Of a stretch of 64,000 bases of DNA, positions 34,409 through 44,850 are shown in pieces. The stretch covers positions 62,001-126,000 of the forward strand of contig JAFKKV010000026.1 of assembly GCA_017304475.1 (NCBI GenBank), given 5' to 3'. The translations under genes and the position numbers were made by a program. The notes under the pieces are model-generated. The model was not told the origin of the DNA. It did not search any database and saw only the letters and a program-made list of their open reading frames with translations. Source of the stretch: Hyphomicrobiales bacterium. GTDB lineage: Bacteria > Pseudomonadota > Alphaproteobacteria > Rhizobiales > Phreatobacteraceae. The number at the start of each line of letters is the position of its first letter. Position 1 is the stretch's first letter.

Positions 34409-35269
34409 TCAGGCCGGCTGTGCGGCGGACGGACCGCCGACCTTGATCTGCTTGAAGCCGCGGCAGGCATCCTTCAGCGCGAATTCGATGGGAATGCGCT
34501 CGATGCTGGAGGCGGCGACGAAACCGACCGCGCCGGTTTCCAGATTGACATGTTCGGCATCCGCGACGCTCGAAATCGGACCGCCATGGGAGAGCAGGAT
34601 GATATCGGAGCGCGCCCGGCGCGCCGCGTCGAAAATGCCGTGCAGGGTTTCGATCGCGCGATCGAGCGCCATGGCATTGGTCGAGCCGACATCGCCGCCG
34701 GCCGTCAGCCCGCAATGGCCGACGACCACGTCAACACCGGCATCGACCATCCGGCCGGCATCGTCGGGGGTATAGACATAGGCCATGGTGAAGAGGTCGT
34801 CGGTACGGGCGCGCCGCACCATCTCCACCTCCCGGCCGAAACCGAGCCCGGCGGCCTCGAGATCCCTGCGGTACTGGCCGTCGATGCGCCCGACGGTGGG
34901 AAAATTGATGGTGCCCGAGAAGCCCGCCCGCTTCATGTCCTCGAACAGCAGGTTCATGTCGCGCGTCGGATCGACACCATAGACCCCGCCGACGACAGGA
35001 ATGTCGCGGGTCGCCGGAATGACCGCCCGACCGCCCAGGTCGAGCATGATCTGGTTGGCATCGCCCACGGGCAGATTGCCGACCATGCTGGGCAGGCCGT
35101 TGAGGCGGAAATAGCCGGAATTGTAGACGACGACCAGGTCGGCCCCGGCATCCTCCGCGCACCGCGCCACCAGGCCGTTGCCGGCACCGACGACAAGCAC
35201 CGAACGGTGCTGCTCGATCTGCGTGTTGAGCCGCGCCAGAATGTCGGCTCGCTTGAATTTGCGGCTCAT
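34409..35269 (-). CDS. TIM-barrel protein of the phosphoenolpyruvate-hydrolase-like/Tm-1 C-terminal family
   Basis: 286 aa. TIM-barrel landmarks: VLVVGAGNGLVARCAEDAGADLVVVYNSG, GVYGVDPTRDM, TINFPTVGRIDG, VVVGHCGLTAGGDVGS and ILLSHGGPISS. Its family is annotated as phosphoenolpyruvate hydrolase-like, without firm enzymology. Its start overlaps the Tm-1-like stop by four bases (ATGA). In the tomato Tm-1 resistance protein the same two domains are fused in one chain. Confidence 0.88.
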   Translation of the reverse strand: MSRKFKRADILARLNTQIEQHRSVLVVGAGNGLVARCAEDAGADLVVVYNSGYFRLNGLPSMVGNLPVGDANQIMLDLGGRAVIPATRDIPVVGGVYGVDPTRDMNLLFEDMKRAGFSGTINFPTVGRIDGQYRRDLEAAGLGFGREVEMVRRARTDDLFTMAYVYTPDDAGRMVDAGVDVVVGHCGLTAGGDVGSTNAMALDRAIETLHGIFDAARRARSDIILLSHGGPISSVADAEHVNLETGAVGFVAASSIERIPIEFALKDACRGFKQIKVGGPSAAQPA

Positions 35270-36528
35270 GATGCCTCAACTTTCCTTGTTGAATCCGAGA
35301 GCATGTCGATCAGCAGTGCGGTGGCCCGATCGATGACGGCGTGCTGGTTGATATGCGCGTCGACCCTGGCGACCGGGATGTGCCGGTCGAGCTTGCCGGT
35401 CAGGCTGTCGCAAAAGGCGGCATCGGCCGCCGGGTCGAAGAACGGCCCGCCTTCGATGTCATAGGCCGAGAAGCCGCGCAGCGGCAGGACGACGGCCGCC
35501 GGCCCGCGTGCGCGATTGAGCTTCTCCGCGATGAAGGCGGCGATCGCGACGTTTTCGTCGACGGTCGTGCGCATCAAGGTCGCCTGCGGCGTATGCGCGG
35601 TCATCGTCCGGCCGCGGAAGCGCTCGGGCACGGTCGGCCGCGGGCCGAAATTCACGATGTCGATGGCGCCGGGCAAGACGACCTGCGGCAGGCCTCGCTC
35701 GCCCGCGGCCGACAGCCGGTCCGGCCCCGCGCTGCAGATGCCGCCGACCAGTTCGTCGGCGATCTCGGTCGTCGTGAGATCCAGGACCGCCCGGATGCGC
35801 CCCTCGCGGATGAAAGCCTCCATGGCCTCGCCGCCAATTCCGCGAGCATGGAAGGACAGGATGTCCAGGCCATGCCGGGTCAGCGCCTCATGGGCGATCA
35901 TCGCGCCTTCGGTCGTCGAGCCGAAAGTGGTCATGCCGAGCGACGTTCCCGCCGCCGGCCGAGACGCCGCGGAGGCCGCGCCGGCCATGGCCGAAAGCCC
36001 GGTGATCGCCTGGACGAGCACGCCCTCCAGGAACGGATTGAGGCCGAGAATGTCGACGACCGAGTGGATCAGCACCACGTCCTTCATGCCGATGAACGGC
36101 CGCGTATTGCCGCAGGCAACCGTCGAGACCAGCATTTTCGGCACGCCGAACGGCAGGACGTGGAAGGCCGCCGAGGCGAGCGCCGCGTTGGTGCCGCCGC
36201 CGAGGCCGAAATAGCCGGCAACCTGGCCCTGGTCGCGCAATTCGGTGAGCAGCGCCTCCAGCCCCCGGATCATGGTCGGGATGGCGTCCGCCCGGTCATG
36301 CGCCGCCCGCATCGCCGTGATATCGCCGCCGCCAGCCTTGGCGACCGCGGCCCGGCCGATCGTCGCAGCCGTTCCGGGCTCGCCCAGAATGCCGCAATCG
36401 ATGACGATGACCCGATGCCCGCGCCGTTCGAATTCGCGCCGCACGAAGGCGATCTCGGCGCCTTTCGTATCAAGCGTGCCGGCGACCACGATCGCCGGCG
36501 AAGCATCGGAAACACGCGGCTGGGTCAT
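35266..36528 (-). CDS. Tm-1-like ATP-binding domain protein (UPF0261)
   Basis: 420 aa. Family stretches include AIVVAGTLDTKGAEIAFVRREFE at the N-terminus, GYFGLGGGTNAALASAAFHVLPFGVPKMLVSTVA, EVLP-like glycine-rich segments and VVLPLRGFSAYDIEGGPFFDP. Homologous to the N-terminal half of plant Tm-1, which binds viral replication proteins; the bacterial role is unknown. The start has GGAG upstream. With the TIM-barrel gene it forms a coupled pair typical of sugar operons. Confidence 0.9.
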   Translation of the reverse strand: MTQPRVSDASPAIVVAGTLDTKGAEIAFVRREFERRGHRVIVIDCGILGEPGTAATIGRAAVAKAGGGDITAMRAAHDRADAIPTMIRGLEALLTELRDQGQVAGYFGLGGGTNAALASAAFHVLPFGVPKMLVSTVACGNTRPFIGMKDVVLIHSVVDILGLNPFLEGVLVQAITGLSAMAGAASAASRPAAGTSLGMTTFGSTTEGAMIAHEALTRHGLDILSFHARGIGGEAMEAFIREGRIRAVLDLTTTEIADELVGGICSAGPDRLSAAGERGLPQVVLPGAIDIVNFGPRPTVPERFRGRTMTAHTPQATLMRTTVDENVAIAAFIAEKLNRARGPAAVVLPLRGFSAYDIEGGPFFDPAADAAFCDSLTGKLDRHIPVARVDAHINQHAVIDRATALLIDMLSDSTRKVEAS

Positions 36529-36591
36529 GGCGCCCTCCCCCGGGATAACGGGCCGGAGGCAAGACCGATCGCTGTCGTGGTCGAGCCCCGG

Positions 36592-37692
36592 TCAGGCATG
36601 GGCCTCACCCTTGGCGGCATGCCAGGCATCGCGAATGCGGTCGGGAATGTCGATCTTGACCACGCGCTCCTCGAGGCCGGCCTGGACCAGGGCGTCGAGC
36701 GTGAAGCTGTTGACCACCGATTCGATCAGAAGCGGCTGCGAGACCTCGGCCTTGCCGGTGATAAGATCGGCGAAACGCTCGAGCTGGGGCCGGTAGGCCA
36801 GGAAGGAGGGAAGATCGTCCTGCACCGGCAGCGGCGATTTCACGAGATGGGCGGTCTCGCGCACATGCGAGAACTTCAAGGCCTCATATTCGTGGATCGT
36901 CGCATCGCCCGCCATGGTGAAGGGGGTCGACATGCGATAGACGCGGCTCGCGCAGGTGACCTGCACCTCCTGGGCGAACACGGCGGTATTGCTGCTCTCG
37001 ACGAGAGCCACGCGGCCACTGGCATAGGTGATCTCGCCATAGAGCCGGGTGATGGTGCCGAAGGCCTCGCTCACCGTCACGGTGGCGGCGACCTTGACCG
37101 GCAGGGCGTCGGCATAGCGGCCGCAAATATTGACGGGATAGCAGGTGCGGTCATAGGGCACCGAACCGCCGGTTTCCTTGCGCTGGCGCCAGGTGATGCG
37201 CGTGCTGTCCGGTTCGGGCAGGAAGAGATGGAAGCTCGAGCGGACGGAATCGATCGCCCCGCTCTCCGGACGCGCCACCAGCTCGTCGAGCCGGGCGATG
37301 GCCGGATGATGGGTGTACATGAAGGCTTCGACGATGGTCGCCCCGTTCGCCGCGGCGAGATCGTAGATCTCGACCGCTTCCGGGCCGGTCAGGGCCAGGG
37401 CCTTTTCGCAGAGGATGAAGCGCGCGCCGGCCGCGATCGCCTTTTCCATCTGCTCGCGGTGCTGGCCGGGCCAGGTGGCGAAAACGACCCCGTCGAGCTG
37501 CTCCTTCTCGATCATCTCGACATAGTCGGTGTAGAAGCTGTTGCTGCCATAGGTCGTGGCGAAATTGCGCGCCGCGTCCTCGTTGACATCGGTACAGGCG
37601 GCAAAGCGCAGGCCGCCGCCGATGCGTTGCGCGGCGATGCCGTGGGCGTTCGAGATGCGGCCGCAGCCGACAATGCCAAGTCGCAAATCCAT
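36592..37692 (-). CDS. Gfo/Idh/MocA family oxidoreductase
   Basis: 366 aa. The NAD(P)-binding GIVGCGRISNAHG is at residues 6-18 and the catalytic-type EKP motif appears as EKA (Glu96-Lys97-Ala98) in LCEKALAL. C-terminal alpha/beta substrate domain normal. These enzymes oxidise sugars or sugar-like cyclitols. AAGGAG lies six bases before the start. Follows the sugar-isomerase gene with a 91-base spacer. Confidence 0.9.
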   Translation of the reverse strand: MDLRLGIVGCGRISNAHGIAAQRIGGGLRFAACTDVNEDAARNFATTYGSNSFYTDYVEMIEKEQLDGVVFATWPGQHREQMEKAIAAGARFILCEKALALTGPEAVEIYDLAAANGATIVEAFMYTHHPAIARLDELVARPESGAIDSVRSSFHLFLPEPDSTRITWRQRKETGGSVPYDRTCYPVNICGRYADALPVKVAATVTVSEAFGTITRLYGEITYASGRVALVESSNTAVFAQEVQVTCASRVYRMSTPFTMAGDATIHEYEALKFSHVRETAHLVKSPLPVQDDLPSFLAYRPQLERFADLITGKAEVSQPLLIESVVNSFTLDALVQAGLEERVVKIDIPDRIRDAWHAAKGEAHA

Positions 37693-37783
37693 ATGCAGCT
37701 CCTTCCGCGGCCGAACCGATCGGATCGGCTCTCAACCGCGCAGTCATCCAGTTGGCCGGCCGGAACCGTTATGTCGAAAGGCG

Positions 37784-38653
37784 TCAGGCCGCCGGCTTGC
37801 GCGGCAGGAACGAGGTTCCCGCACCGCGCGCGATGTGATGCAGGCGGGCGAAATTCACCGCATAATCGCGCTCTTCGGCGAAATGCTCGCAATAACAGGT
37901 CATGTCGGGATCGAGCCGCGAGACATGGCGGAGATAGGTCGCGAGATCCATCGTGCCCTCGCCGATATAGACCTCGTTCCAGCGCAGGCCGAAATGCGCG
38001 CCCTCCCATTGCAGGTCCTTGACGTGGACGCTGACCACGTCGTCGGCGAGCAGAGCGAAGGTCTTGTCGATCAGCTCGGTGGTGCGGAAGAAATAGGGGT
38101 GCGAGATCATGTTCGCCTGGTCCATATGCACGCCGAAGCGCGGATGGCCGACCGAGACGATGAATTCCTTGATGTCCTCGGGTTGGTAGAAGAACGTCGT
38201 GAACCACGGCTCGATGCCATATTTCACGGTCTTCAGATCGAGCCCGTCGAGAATGCGCAGCACGACCTCGCGAAACTCGGCCCGGCACTCCCTGGTAAAG
38301 TTGTAAGCATGCGGGAACAGCGGCCGGTCGGAAACATGCTTGGTGCCGACCAGCGTATTGGCCGAGCGGATGCCGGCAATGTCGGCATTGCGCAGGAGAC
38401 GCCGGAAACGCGCGATGCGGTCCGCCCTCAGATCGGCGTCATCGGTCAGGAAATTCTCCCACAGGCCGGTCTCGCCGATGACCAGGCCCAGCGCCCGCGC
38501 GCGCTCGCCATAGGTATGGGCCTCGTCCTCGGTGAAATCGGCCAGCGTCTTCGGCGCCAGGATCGCCGACAGGCCATAGATGTCGAAGGTCTCGCACATC
38601 GCCTCAAGTTCGGCGAGCGATTGCGGGGCGAGAAGAGTACAGCCGAGACGCAT
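37784..38653 (-). CDS. Sugar phosphate isomerase/epimerase family TIM barrel
   Basis: 289 aa. AP-endonuclease-2/xylose-isomerase-like barrel with VKYGIEPWFTT, FGVHMDQANM and VSVHVKDLQW, where Glu, Asp and His bind the metal. ATG 38653 follows GGGGA at seven bases; the frame extends to 38833 into the promoter. First gene of the six-gene operon, diverging from the sugar ABC transporter. Confidence 0.85.
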   Translation of the reverse strand: MRLGCTLLAPQSLAELEAMCETFDIYGLSAILAPKTLADFTEDEAHTYGERARALGLVIGETGLWENFLTDDADLRADRIARFRRLLRNADIAGIRSANTLVGTKHVSDRPLFPHAYNFTRECRAEFREVVLRILDGLDLKTVKYGIEPWFTTFFYQPEDIKEFIVSVGHPRFGVHMDQANMISHPYFFRTTELIDKTFALLADDVVSVHVKDLQWEGAHFGLRWNEVYIGEGTMDLATYLRHVSRLDPDMTCYCEHFAEERDYAVNFARLHHIARGAGTSFLPRKPAA

Positions 38654-39189
38654 GCGGTTTCCCCGACATTCCTGCGGCCCCGGGCGATAGGAGCCGGCGC
38701 TCCGGCCATCCAGGGCGAATGAGAGCCAGCCCGCCGAGACACGCCCGGGCAGCCGGCTCAAGCCCTGCGAGGCGGCAACCCGCAGCAGGACATGACGCAT
38801 TGGATTAAGCCAGCCCCGGCCACATGTCAACAAACTTGTAATCGAAACTGGCGGACCGCCAGAGACACCACCGATGCGAGGAGCGCAGTCTAGATATATC
38901 TCACAAAATCAATATTTTATGACAAAGATGAACACCTCTACCGAATTCCGAAGCCCACAGGCTGCACCTGCTTTCGAGAGGTGTGACGGCTTTCTGTGTC
39001 TCAAGAAATTATCATGTTGACATGCACTCGTCAGCATGTTCAGAATTCGCCGACTTTTGAAGCGGCCAGCGGTCCGGTGGGCGGCACGACGTCACCGGGC
39101 CCGGCGGATCGACGCGGTCCGGCCCACCCGCCCGTGGCAGGCGGCATCGGGCAATGTTCTGGCCAACGGACTGCTTGAAGGAGCAAGGC
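38654..39189. other. Divergent intergenic region with AT-rich operator candidates
   Basis: 536 bases between two divergent operons with no convincing gene; a 60-codon frame at 38996 is not supported. An AT-rich block at about 38820-39030 holds TTACAAGTTTGTTGACA on the minus strand (38825-38841), ATATATCTCAC (38894-38904) and CATGTTGACATG near 39012. The first resembles a segment in the promoter region of the FCD gene (44291-44307). Confidence 0.45.
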
Positions 39190-40275
<1,086 letters not shown>

Positions 40276-40343
40276 CGCGGCACGACAAGACCAGAAAAGC
40301 CCGTCGAGGACGGGAACAGCGACAAAAACGTGGGAGGACCAGC

Positions 40344-41627
40344 ATGACGATTAAGATTACACGGCGCACCGCCGTGGCCGCGCTCGGGCTCGGCGCGACC
40401 TGGGCACCCGGCATCATCAGGCCGGCCTCGGCGCAGGGTGTCAGGATCGGCTTCCTGTCCTCCCAGCGGGCAGGCGCATTCGACGGCGTCATCGCGGCTT
40501 TCGAGAAGGCCAATCCGAACGTCAAGGTTCAGGCGCAGAACGTTCCTTTCGATCAGCTGAACGCCCAGATCCAGGCGCGGATCGGCGCCGGCGACACCAG
40601 CGTCGACGTCTATACGGTCGACGAACCGCGGGTGCCGGCCTATGCCCATCGCGGCTTCCTGGAAGACGTCACGCCGATGCGCGCCGAGATCGAGGCGGCC
40701 TCGGCGCCGGCCGCCATTGCCGGCGCCACCTTCGAGGGCAAGATCTGGACCTTCCCGTTCTGGACCACCTCGCAATTCCTCTTCTACAACAAGGATCTCC
40801 TGAGCGCCGCCAGCCTGTCCGCGCCGGCCTCCGACCCGGCCCGGCGCCTGACCTGGGAAGAGCTGCTGCCGCAAGCGCAGGCGGCGCAGCGCGGCCGCGC
40901 CAAATGGGGTTTCGCCTTCGATCAGAACGATCGCTATTACGAAATCCAGCCGCTCTATGAATCGCGCGGCTTCGGCCCCGGCCTCACAGGCCCGGGCCTC
41001 CTGACGCCGGCCATTTCCGGCGAGGGCTGGGTCAAGACCACCGACTGGTATCGCGACCTCTATGCCAAGGGCCTCGCCCCGCGCGGCGTCACCTATGAGC
41101 AGATGCCGGCCCTGTTCTCCTCGGGCCAGCTCGCCTACATGGTCGGCGGCATCTGGCATTCGCGCGTCTTCCGCCTGGCCCGCGACCTCAATTTCGGCAT
41201 CGCGCCCATGCCCTATTTCGCCGGCGGCAAGCCGGTGACGCCGACCGGCTCCTGGACCATCGGCGTCAATCCGAAAAGCGCGCAAAAGGACGCGGCGATC
41301 AAATTCGCCAAATATCTCACCCTCGACAGCGAAGGCTCGCTGCTCGCCAGCACCATCGCGCCGCAGCCGCCCGCCAACAAGGCGGCCTTTGCCGCCTATC
41401 TCAAGCGCGAGGTGGAAGCCGGCGGCGAGAACACCGCCCCCTTCGCCGAGATCGTCAGCCACGAGCTCGCCAAGACCGCGGTGAGCCGGCCGCGCACCGT
41501 GGGCTACGTGGTGTTCGAGGAGATCATGAACCGGATGTATAGCGACATCCGCAACGGCGCCGAAGCCAAGGCGTCGCTGGAGCGCACCGAGGGCGCCCTG
41601 AAGGCCGCATTCTCGCGCCTGCAATGA
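40344..41627 (+). CDS. Sugar ABC transporter substrate-binding protein
   Basis: 427 aa, family-1 extracellular solute-binding protein. The signal peptide has an arginine pair (TRRTAVAALGLGATW, cleavage after PASAQ) suggesting Tat export. Mature landmarks: GAFDGVIAAFEKANPNVKVQ, TFPFWTTSQFLFYNKDL, GLAPRGVTYEQMPALFSSGQLAYMVGG. GGGAGGA precedes the start. Ligand not identifiable, probably a mono- or oligosaccharide. Confidence 0.92.
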   Translation: MTIKITRRTAVAALGLGATWAPGIIRPASAQGVRIGFLSSQRAGAFDGVIAAFEKANPNVKVQAQNVPFDQLNAQIQARIGAGDTSVDVYTVDEPRVPAYAHRGFLEDVTPMRAEIEAASAPAAIAGATFEGKIWTFPFWTTSQFLFYNKDLLSAASLSAPASDPARRLTWEELLPQAQAAQRGRAKWGFAFDQNDRYYEIQPLYESRGFGPGLTGPGLLTPAISGEGWVKTTDWYRDLYAKGLAPRGVTYEQMPALFSSGQLAYMVGGIWHSRVFRLARDLNFGIAPMPYFAGGKPVTPTGSWTIGVNPKSAQKDAAIKFAKYLTLDSEGSLLASTIAPQPPANKAAFAAYLKREVEAGGENTAPFAEIVSHELAKTAVSRPRTVGYVVFEEIMNRMYSDIRNGAEAKASLERTEGALKAAFSRLQ

Positions 41628-42553
41628 TGTCCATGCACAGCGTGAGCGACAGAGCCGATATCTCCGAAAGGCCCGCCGTCGACGCCCCGCGGCGGTGGCG
41701 AGGCCTGAGCGAGGGCCAGATCGCGGCCATCTTCCTGGCGCCGGCGATCATCGCCGTCGCCGTCCTGCGCATCTGGCCGGCCGGCCTTGCCGCCTGGCAG
41801 TCGCTCCAGGTCGGCGGCCGCATGCCGCATATCGGCTTGGAGAATTACGTCTTCCTCCTGTCCGACCCGACATTCCACGAGGCGCTCTGGGCCACCTTGC
41901 TGTTCTCGCTCATCGTCAATCCGTTCCAGATCGGATTGGCGCTGGCGCTCGCCCTGGTGCTCGACCGGGCGCTGCCGGCGGGCGCGCTGTGGCGGACGCT
42001 CATCCTGCTGCCGGTCGCCGTGCCGCAGAGCGTTTCAGCCATCATCATGGGCGTCGTGTTCCGTCCCGACGGCCCGGCCAATGCCGCGCTCGCCACGCTC
42101 GGCCTGCCCGCGCAAGGCTTCCTGACCTCGCCGGACCAGGCTCTCTACACCATCATCCTGATCGTCAGCTGGGTCGGCGTCGGTTACTGGATGACCTTCC
42201 TGCTGGCCGGGCTGAAAGATATCCCCGTGGTTCTCTACGAAGCCGCCGCGATCGACGGCGCGACGCCGCTGCAGCGCTTCCGCTACATTACCTTGCCCCA
42301 GCTCCGCCGCCCGCTGACCTTCGTCCTGGTGGCCGATACGGTGGCCAATTTCCTGGTCTTCGCGCCGGTGCAGATCCTCACCAAGGGTGGCCCGCAGGGG
42401 TCGACGAACCTGATCATGAACGACATCTACACGCGCGGCTTCCTGTCGGGCGACGCGAGCGGGGCCGCGGCGGCGACCGTCATCCTCGTGTCCATCGTCA
42501 TCGTCGTGGTGGCGATCCAGTTCCGCATGATGACGTCGGCGAGGGCGGAATGA
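41624..42553 (+). CDS. Sugar ABC transporter permease, MalF-type
   Basis: 309 aa, six membrane helices. EAA loop AAAIDGATPLQRFRYITLPQLRRP; FLAPAIIAVAVLRIWPAGLA is the first helix. Overlaps the binding-protein stop by four bases, so coupled translation. An overlapping long frame from 41695 is a shadow. Confidence 0.92.
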   Translation: MMSMHSVSDRADISERPAVDAPRRWRGLSEGQIAAIFLAPAIIAVAVLRIWPAGLAAWQSLQVGGRMPHIGLENYVFLLSDPTFHEALWATLLFSLIVNPFQIGLALALALVLDRALPAGALWRTLILLPVAVPQSVSAIIMGVVFRPDGPANAALATLGLPAQGFLTSPDQALYTIILIVSWVGVGYWMTFLLAGLKDIPVVLYEAAAIDGATPLQRFRYITLPQLRRPLTFVLVADTVANFLVFAPVQILTKGGPQGSTNLIMNDIYTRGFLSGDASGAAAATVILVSIVIVVVAIQFRMMTSARAE

Positions 42554-43380
42554 GGACCGGACGCGTCGCCTTGCCGCTTTTCGTCGCCGTCGCGACGGCC
42601 GCGCTCGCCATGCTGCCGCTCATCTGGGCGGCGATCAGCGCGCTTCGCCCGAGCGAGGAGATCTTCCGCTATCTCTCGCCCCTGACCATCTCCACCTTCG
42701 TGCCCACGGAGATCACCTTCAACAATATCGTGGCGCTGTGGAACGGGCCCTTTGCCCGGGCCATGCTGAATTCGGCGATCGTCACCGCCGTGACCGTGGT
42801 TTTCGGCCTGGTCATCTGTTCCATGGCCGCCTTCGCGCTCTCGGCGCTGCGCTATCGCGGCCGCGGCCCGATCTTCGCCGTCATGGTGGTGAGCTTTCTC
42901 ATCCCCTTCGATTCGATCGCGGTGCCCTTGGCCCAGGTGTTCCGTGATCTCGACCTGCAGAATTCCTATGCGGGGCTGATCCTGCCCGGCATCGGCAATG
43001 GCCTGGCGGTCTTCCTGCTCCGGCAGTTTTTCCTCGGCATCCCGCGCGAGCTGTCCGAGGCCGCCATGGTCGACGGCCTCGGCTGGTTCCGCATCTTCAC
43101 CAAGATCTATCTGCCGCTGTCCCGCCCGGCTTTGATCGGCGCCGCCCTCATCCTCTTCGTCTTCCAGTGGCAGGCCTATCTCTGGCCATTGCTGATCGCG
43201 CCGAACCCCGACTATCACGTCGCCTCCGTCGCGATCGCCAGCTTCGCCGGCCAGTATGACGTCGATTACGGCCAGATGTTCGGCGGGGCGGTGTTCACCG
43301 CGCTCCTGCCGATGGCGGTGCTGCTGGTCTTCCAGCGCTACTTCATCGCCTCTTTCGCCACGACCGGCAGCAAGGACTGA
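42550..43380 (+). CDS. Sugar ABC transporter permease, MalG-type
   Basis: 276 aa, six membrane helices; EAA loop AAMVDGLGWFRIFTKIYLPLSRPA, first helix LPLFVAVATAALAMLPLIWA. Start ATG 42550 overlaps the preceding stop (ATGA). Last gene of the transporter operon; an intergenic hairpin follows. Confidence 0.92.
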   Translation: MRTGRVALPLFVAVATAALAMLPLIWAAISALRPSEEIFRYLSPLTISTFVPTEITFNNIVALWNGPFARAMLNSAIVTAVTVVFGLVICSMAAFALSALRYRGRGPIFAVMVVSFLIPFDSIAVPLAQVFRDLDLQNSYAGLILPGIGNGLAVFLLRQFFLGIPRELSEAAMVDGLGWFRIFTKIYLPLSRPALIGAALILFVFQWQAYLWPLLIAPNPDYHVASVAIASFAGQYDVDYGQMFGGAVFTALLPMAVLLVFQRYFIASFATTGSKD

Positions 43381-43388
43381 CGCCCTCC

Positions 43389-43408
43389 CCCGCCTCGGAC
43401 GAGGCGGG
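43389..43408. terminator. Hairpin between convergent genes
   Basis: Perfect 8-bp arms CCCGCCTC and GAGGCGGG with loop GGAC lie exactly between the permease and the convergent FCD-regulator stop codons. There is no T-run on either side, so it may work as a bidirectional Rho-independent-like barrier only weakly. Confidence 0.45.
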
Positions 43409-44128
43409 TCAGATCCACTTGCCGTGGAAGACGCGCTCGCGCGAGCGGATGATGTGCTCCTGCATCCAGCGTCGCGCGCCCTCCGCATCGCCGTCCCGGA
43501 TACATTCGAAGATCGGCACGTGGCTGGAGCGCACGACCTCCGAATGATTGGGAGACTTGAGCGTCGACAGGCTGCGGGCGAGCTCGATCAGGAAGCGGAT
43601 ATGGACCTGCGAGGCGTTCCAGGTCGCAATGAAGAACTCGTTATGCGTCGCCTGGGCGATCGCGCCATGATAGGCGAGGTCTTCCTCGATACCCGGCACT
43701 TCCGTGCCGTTGCTGGTCTCGATGTCCTGCAGCAGGCCGCCGATGCGCTTGATGTCGCCCGGCTGCCGGTTCTTCGCCGCGACGAAGGCCACCTCGCCCT
43801 CGAAGGAAACGCGGTATTCATAGAACTTCTGAATATCGGTGATGCTGTGGATCTTCGCCGGCAGGGAGGCCACCTGCTCCGCCTCCACGGGCGGCACGGC
43901 GAGCGCCGGCCCGGCGACGAAACTGCCCGCTCCCTGGCGCGAGCGGATCAGGCCTTCCGCGCGCAGCCGCTCCAGCGCCTCGCGCACGATCGGCCGCGAT
44001 ACGCCGAACTTCTCGCAAAATTCCTTCTCGGAGGGCAGCCGCTGGTCGGCCGCGAATTGCCCGGAATCGATCTGCTTCAGGATGTCTCCGTAGAGCACAT
44101 CACTCATTTTGAGACGGCGCGGACTCAT
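43409..44128 (-). CDS. GntR family regulator, FCD-type (sugar unit)
   Basis: About 239 aa. Winged helix-turn-helix: DVLYGDILKQIDSGQFAADQRLPSE, FGVSRPIVREALERLRAEGLIRSRQGAGSFV. The FCD domain follows with EYRVSFEGEVAFVAA and EDLAYHGAIAQATHNEFF. Start choice is uncertain: 44107, 44128 and 44164 are all possible, none with a strong ribosome site. It most likely regulates the divergent sugar-catabolism and sugar-uptake operons. Confidence 0.85.
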   Translation of the reverse strand: MSPRRLKMSDVLYGDILKQIDSGQFAADQRLPSEKEFCEKFGVSRPIVREALERLRAEGLIRSRQGAGSFVAGPALAVPPVEAEQVASLPAKIHSITDIQKFYEYRVSFEGEVAFVAAKNRQPGDIKRIGGLLQDIETSNGTEVPGIEEDLAYHGAIAQATHNEFFIATWNASQVHIRFLIELARSLSTLKSPNHSEVVRSSHVPIFECIRDGDAEGARRWMQEHIIRSRERVFHGKWI

Positions 44129-44290
44129 TCTTGTCACTCTGGGCCTTCGGGCCTTGCGCTTCATGCGGCGGCCCGTCGTTTTCCTGTTAGAGACGGATCC
44201 CGACGCCTCCGCCGCCGCCAAACTCGACGCACCGCCGCGATGCCTGGAGCCCGTCGCAGCGTTGGAAGTCTAGGACGGAAAGGAGCGGAG

Positions 44291-44307
44291 TTGTAAATTT
44301 GTTATAG
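44291..44307. promoter_or_regulatory. AT-rich element upstream of the FCD regulator
   Basis: TTGTAAATTTGTTATAG lies in an otherwise GC-rich leader. It resembles, at 10 of the first 13 positions, TTACAAGTTTGTTGACA on the minus strand at 38825-38841, ahead of the sugar operon. Possible common operator; weak evidence. Confidence 0.35.
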
Positions 44308-44392
44308 ATAGAGCGGCGGAAAATGACAACTTTCGGCGTAACTTCTCAGCCGCGGCAGGCTTGCTCCGCCGACGACCGCAAGGCCGGGCTAC

Positions 44393-44850
44393 TCAGCATG
44401 GCCGGAGGCCCGCTGCGCGAAGCCGAGGGGTGGCGCTTGGGACCCCTGTCGCGCAGATCCGCGCGATGACTGATCGGGACGAGATTGCCGCTGGGCGGCT
44501 TGGCGCTGTCGGTCGGTTCAGTTCAGCGACAGCCAGCACCTTGAAGCGGCGCGCCGTTGCCGACACGGCCTGCAGACCATGCCGTCCGGGCAGCTGGTCG
44601 TGCGCCTTGCCGGGGGCTCCGCCATGCCGATCGGCGACGAGGCGCTGCGCAACAAGAATCCCGCTGATCAGAAGGAAGGGGGCGGCGGCGATCAGCTCCA
44701 TCCGGTCGTGCTTGGCCGGACGATCAGCAGGATCATCCAGTCATGGCCGTTGCGCGAAAACCCGAACGAATGGCCAAAGATGACGGCCACTGCCGTCACC
44801 ACGCGAAGCAGGTCGAAGGCGTTTGCGTCCACCTTCCAATCGCCACGCAG
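44393..44850 (-). pseudogene. Decayed acyltransferase family 3 (OafA-like) gene
   Basis: On the minus strand, codons from about 44850 down to 44692 read VDANAFDLLRVVTAVAVI followed by FGHSFGFSRNGHDWMILLIV, closely like the first helix of acyltransferase-3 proteins (NxFDLLR, hydrophobic, GHSF), and stop at TGA 44692. Another frame then continues with MELIAAAPFLLISGILVAQR, resembling the FFxISGFLV helix of the same family. The two pieces are out of frame and the middle is missing, so the gene is broken. Such enzymes acylate surface sugars, which fits the adjoining polysaccharide cluster. The rest of 44129-45115 has no gene. Confidence 0.55.

Noticed and set aside
35341..38022. 893-codon plus-strand frame opposite the sugar-catabolism genes
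   Set aside because: Antisense to the Tm-1-like, Gfo/Idh/MocA and isomerase genes; composition typical of antisense frames in GC-rich DNA, no motifs.
38996..39178. 60-codon frame in the sugar divergent intergenic region
   Set aside because: No ribosome site, no known domain, and Gly/Pro/Ala-biased end; more likely promoter/leader sequence.
41695..43380. Long 561-codon frame starting inside the first sugar permease
   Set aside because: The first 285 codons shadow the permease at 41624; only the part from 42550 is a real gene.
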